A DNA stretch of 64,000 nt, taken from NCBI RefSeq assembly GCF_900110065.1, contig NZ_FOCI01000011.1, positions 1 through 64,000 of the forward strand. Reading direction: 5' to 3'. This DNA is from Loktanella fryxellensis. GTDB lineage: Bacteria; Pseudomonadota; Alphaproteobacteria; Rhodobacterales; Rhodobacteraceae. Within the stretch, counting starts at the first letter, position 1. Each line of letters begins with the position of its first letter. Both the position numbers and the translations under genes were made by a program. Below are positions 63,674 to 64,000 of the stretch, one piece after another. The notes under the pieces are model-generated. The model was not told where the DNA came from. It worked only from the letters and a program-made list of their open reading frames with translations, and did not search any database.

Positions 63674-64000
63674 TCAGCCGTCGATCTGGCCAGCCATGAC
63701 GGCGATCGCGCGCTGATAGACGGTTGCGGCGTTCCACTGTTCGATCACGGCAAAGTTCGGCTCGCCTTCCTGAAAACCTGCACCGGGCTGCCAGCCCTTT
63801 TGACGCAGGAAATTCGCGGTCGATGCCAGCGCGTCGACGTCGTCGGTCAGATCGACCACGCCGTCGCCGTTGCCGTCCACGCCGTAGATGCCGACGTTGC
63901 CCGGCAGGAACTGGGTATGGCCGACCTCGCCGTGCATGGCGCCGATGGTGGCGGACGACAGGCTGCCGCTGTCCACCAGCTGCAGCGCGGCCATCGCATG
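63674..64000 (-). CDS. Lytic murein transglycosylase, C-terminal part (runs off the window)
   Basis: About 108 residues of the C-terminus are visible. AMHGEVGHTQFLPGNVGIYG contains the GxxGxxQFxP-type motif of the MltB/SLT_2 family, followed by DGNGDGVVDLTDDVDALAST, a Ca2+-like acidic loop, and ANFLRQKGWQPG. PNFAVIEQWNAATVYQRAIA ends the catalytic domain. The enzyme cleaves peptidoglycan with formation of 1,6-anhydromuramic ends in the periplasm. The N-terminus, with any signal peptide and the catalytic glutamate region, lies beyond the window. Confidence 0.9.
   Translation of the reverse strand, partial: HAMAALQLVDSGSLSSATIGAMHGEVGHTQFLPGNVGIYGVDGNGDGVVDLTDDVDALASTANFLRQKGWQPGAGFQEGEPNFAVIEQWNAATVYQRAIAVMAGQIDG

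Overview
The window looks like chromosome from a high-GC alphaproteobacterium of the family Rhodobacteraceae (Rhodobacterales, roseobacter-type). The evidence is gene content and order: a class I polyhydroxyalkanoate (PHA) locus with PhaR/phasin control, an HflKC-Do protease block, the pyrG-secG pair, purA followed by a DUF2842-type gene, and polar amino acid ABC operons. The genus cannot be told from the sequence alone.

Layout. 1-641: end of an IS5-type insertion sequence and an AT-richer gene remnant. 893-5011: ArsC-like reductase, thrS and two alpha/beta hydrolases. 5019-9567: PHA storage locus (phaZ divergent from phaC, then phasin phaP and regulator phaR) with TGCTGCAG-type palindromes in both control regions. 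9573-16519 (minus): a polar amino acid ABC transporter followed by a class I amidotransferase, a PuuA-like glutamine synthetase homologue and a PuuB-like oxidase, which reads as an import and gamma-glutamylation catabolic operon. 16584-21506: TerB-like protein, rlmJ, a MipA/OmpV porin-like protein, a non-coding 180-bp tandem repeat, pyrG and secG. 21690-34369: purA, DUF2842, a very long low-complexity protein, thiamine pyrophosphokinase, rpiA, gor, hflKC, a Do-type protease, a peptidoglycan-binding lipoprotein and a ferredoxin. 34514-45633: K+/H+ antiporter, a 983-residue PilM/PilP-like membrane protein, SIMPL and VOC proteins, a glycosyltransferase-like protein, otsA-otsB and two small membrane genes. 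45737-48773: a ModE-like regulator and modABC.

48836-63014: an integrated mobile element of about 14.2 kb. A 9-bp core, the anticodon loop of a tRNA-Arg(TCT) gene, is present at both ends. The host tRNA gene is cut into a 3' half (48798-48844) and a 5' half (63006-63044). Joined at the core they give exactly 77 nt. The element carries its own complete 77-nt tRNA-Arg(TCT) at 62831-62907 with a good promoter, which probably replaces the gene it destroyed. It also carries a tyrosine integrase, an excisionase-type HTH protein, a primase-helicase followed by a ten-copy GGTCCGG repeat field (candidate origin), a serine recombinase, a terminase-small-subunit-like protein, several unknown genes, a restriction-modification pair and an unknown 292-residue protein that may act in defence. 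No capsid, portal, large terminase or conjugation gene was recognised, so it resembles a phage satellite or small integrative element.

63299-64000: a PRC-barrel protein and the end of a lytic murein transglycosylase gene. Function calls rest on recognising motifs by eye; no database search was possible.
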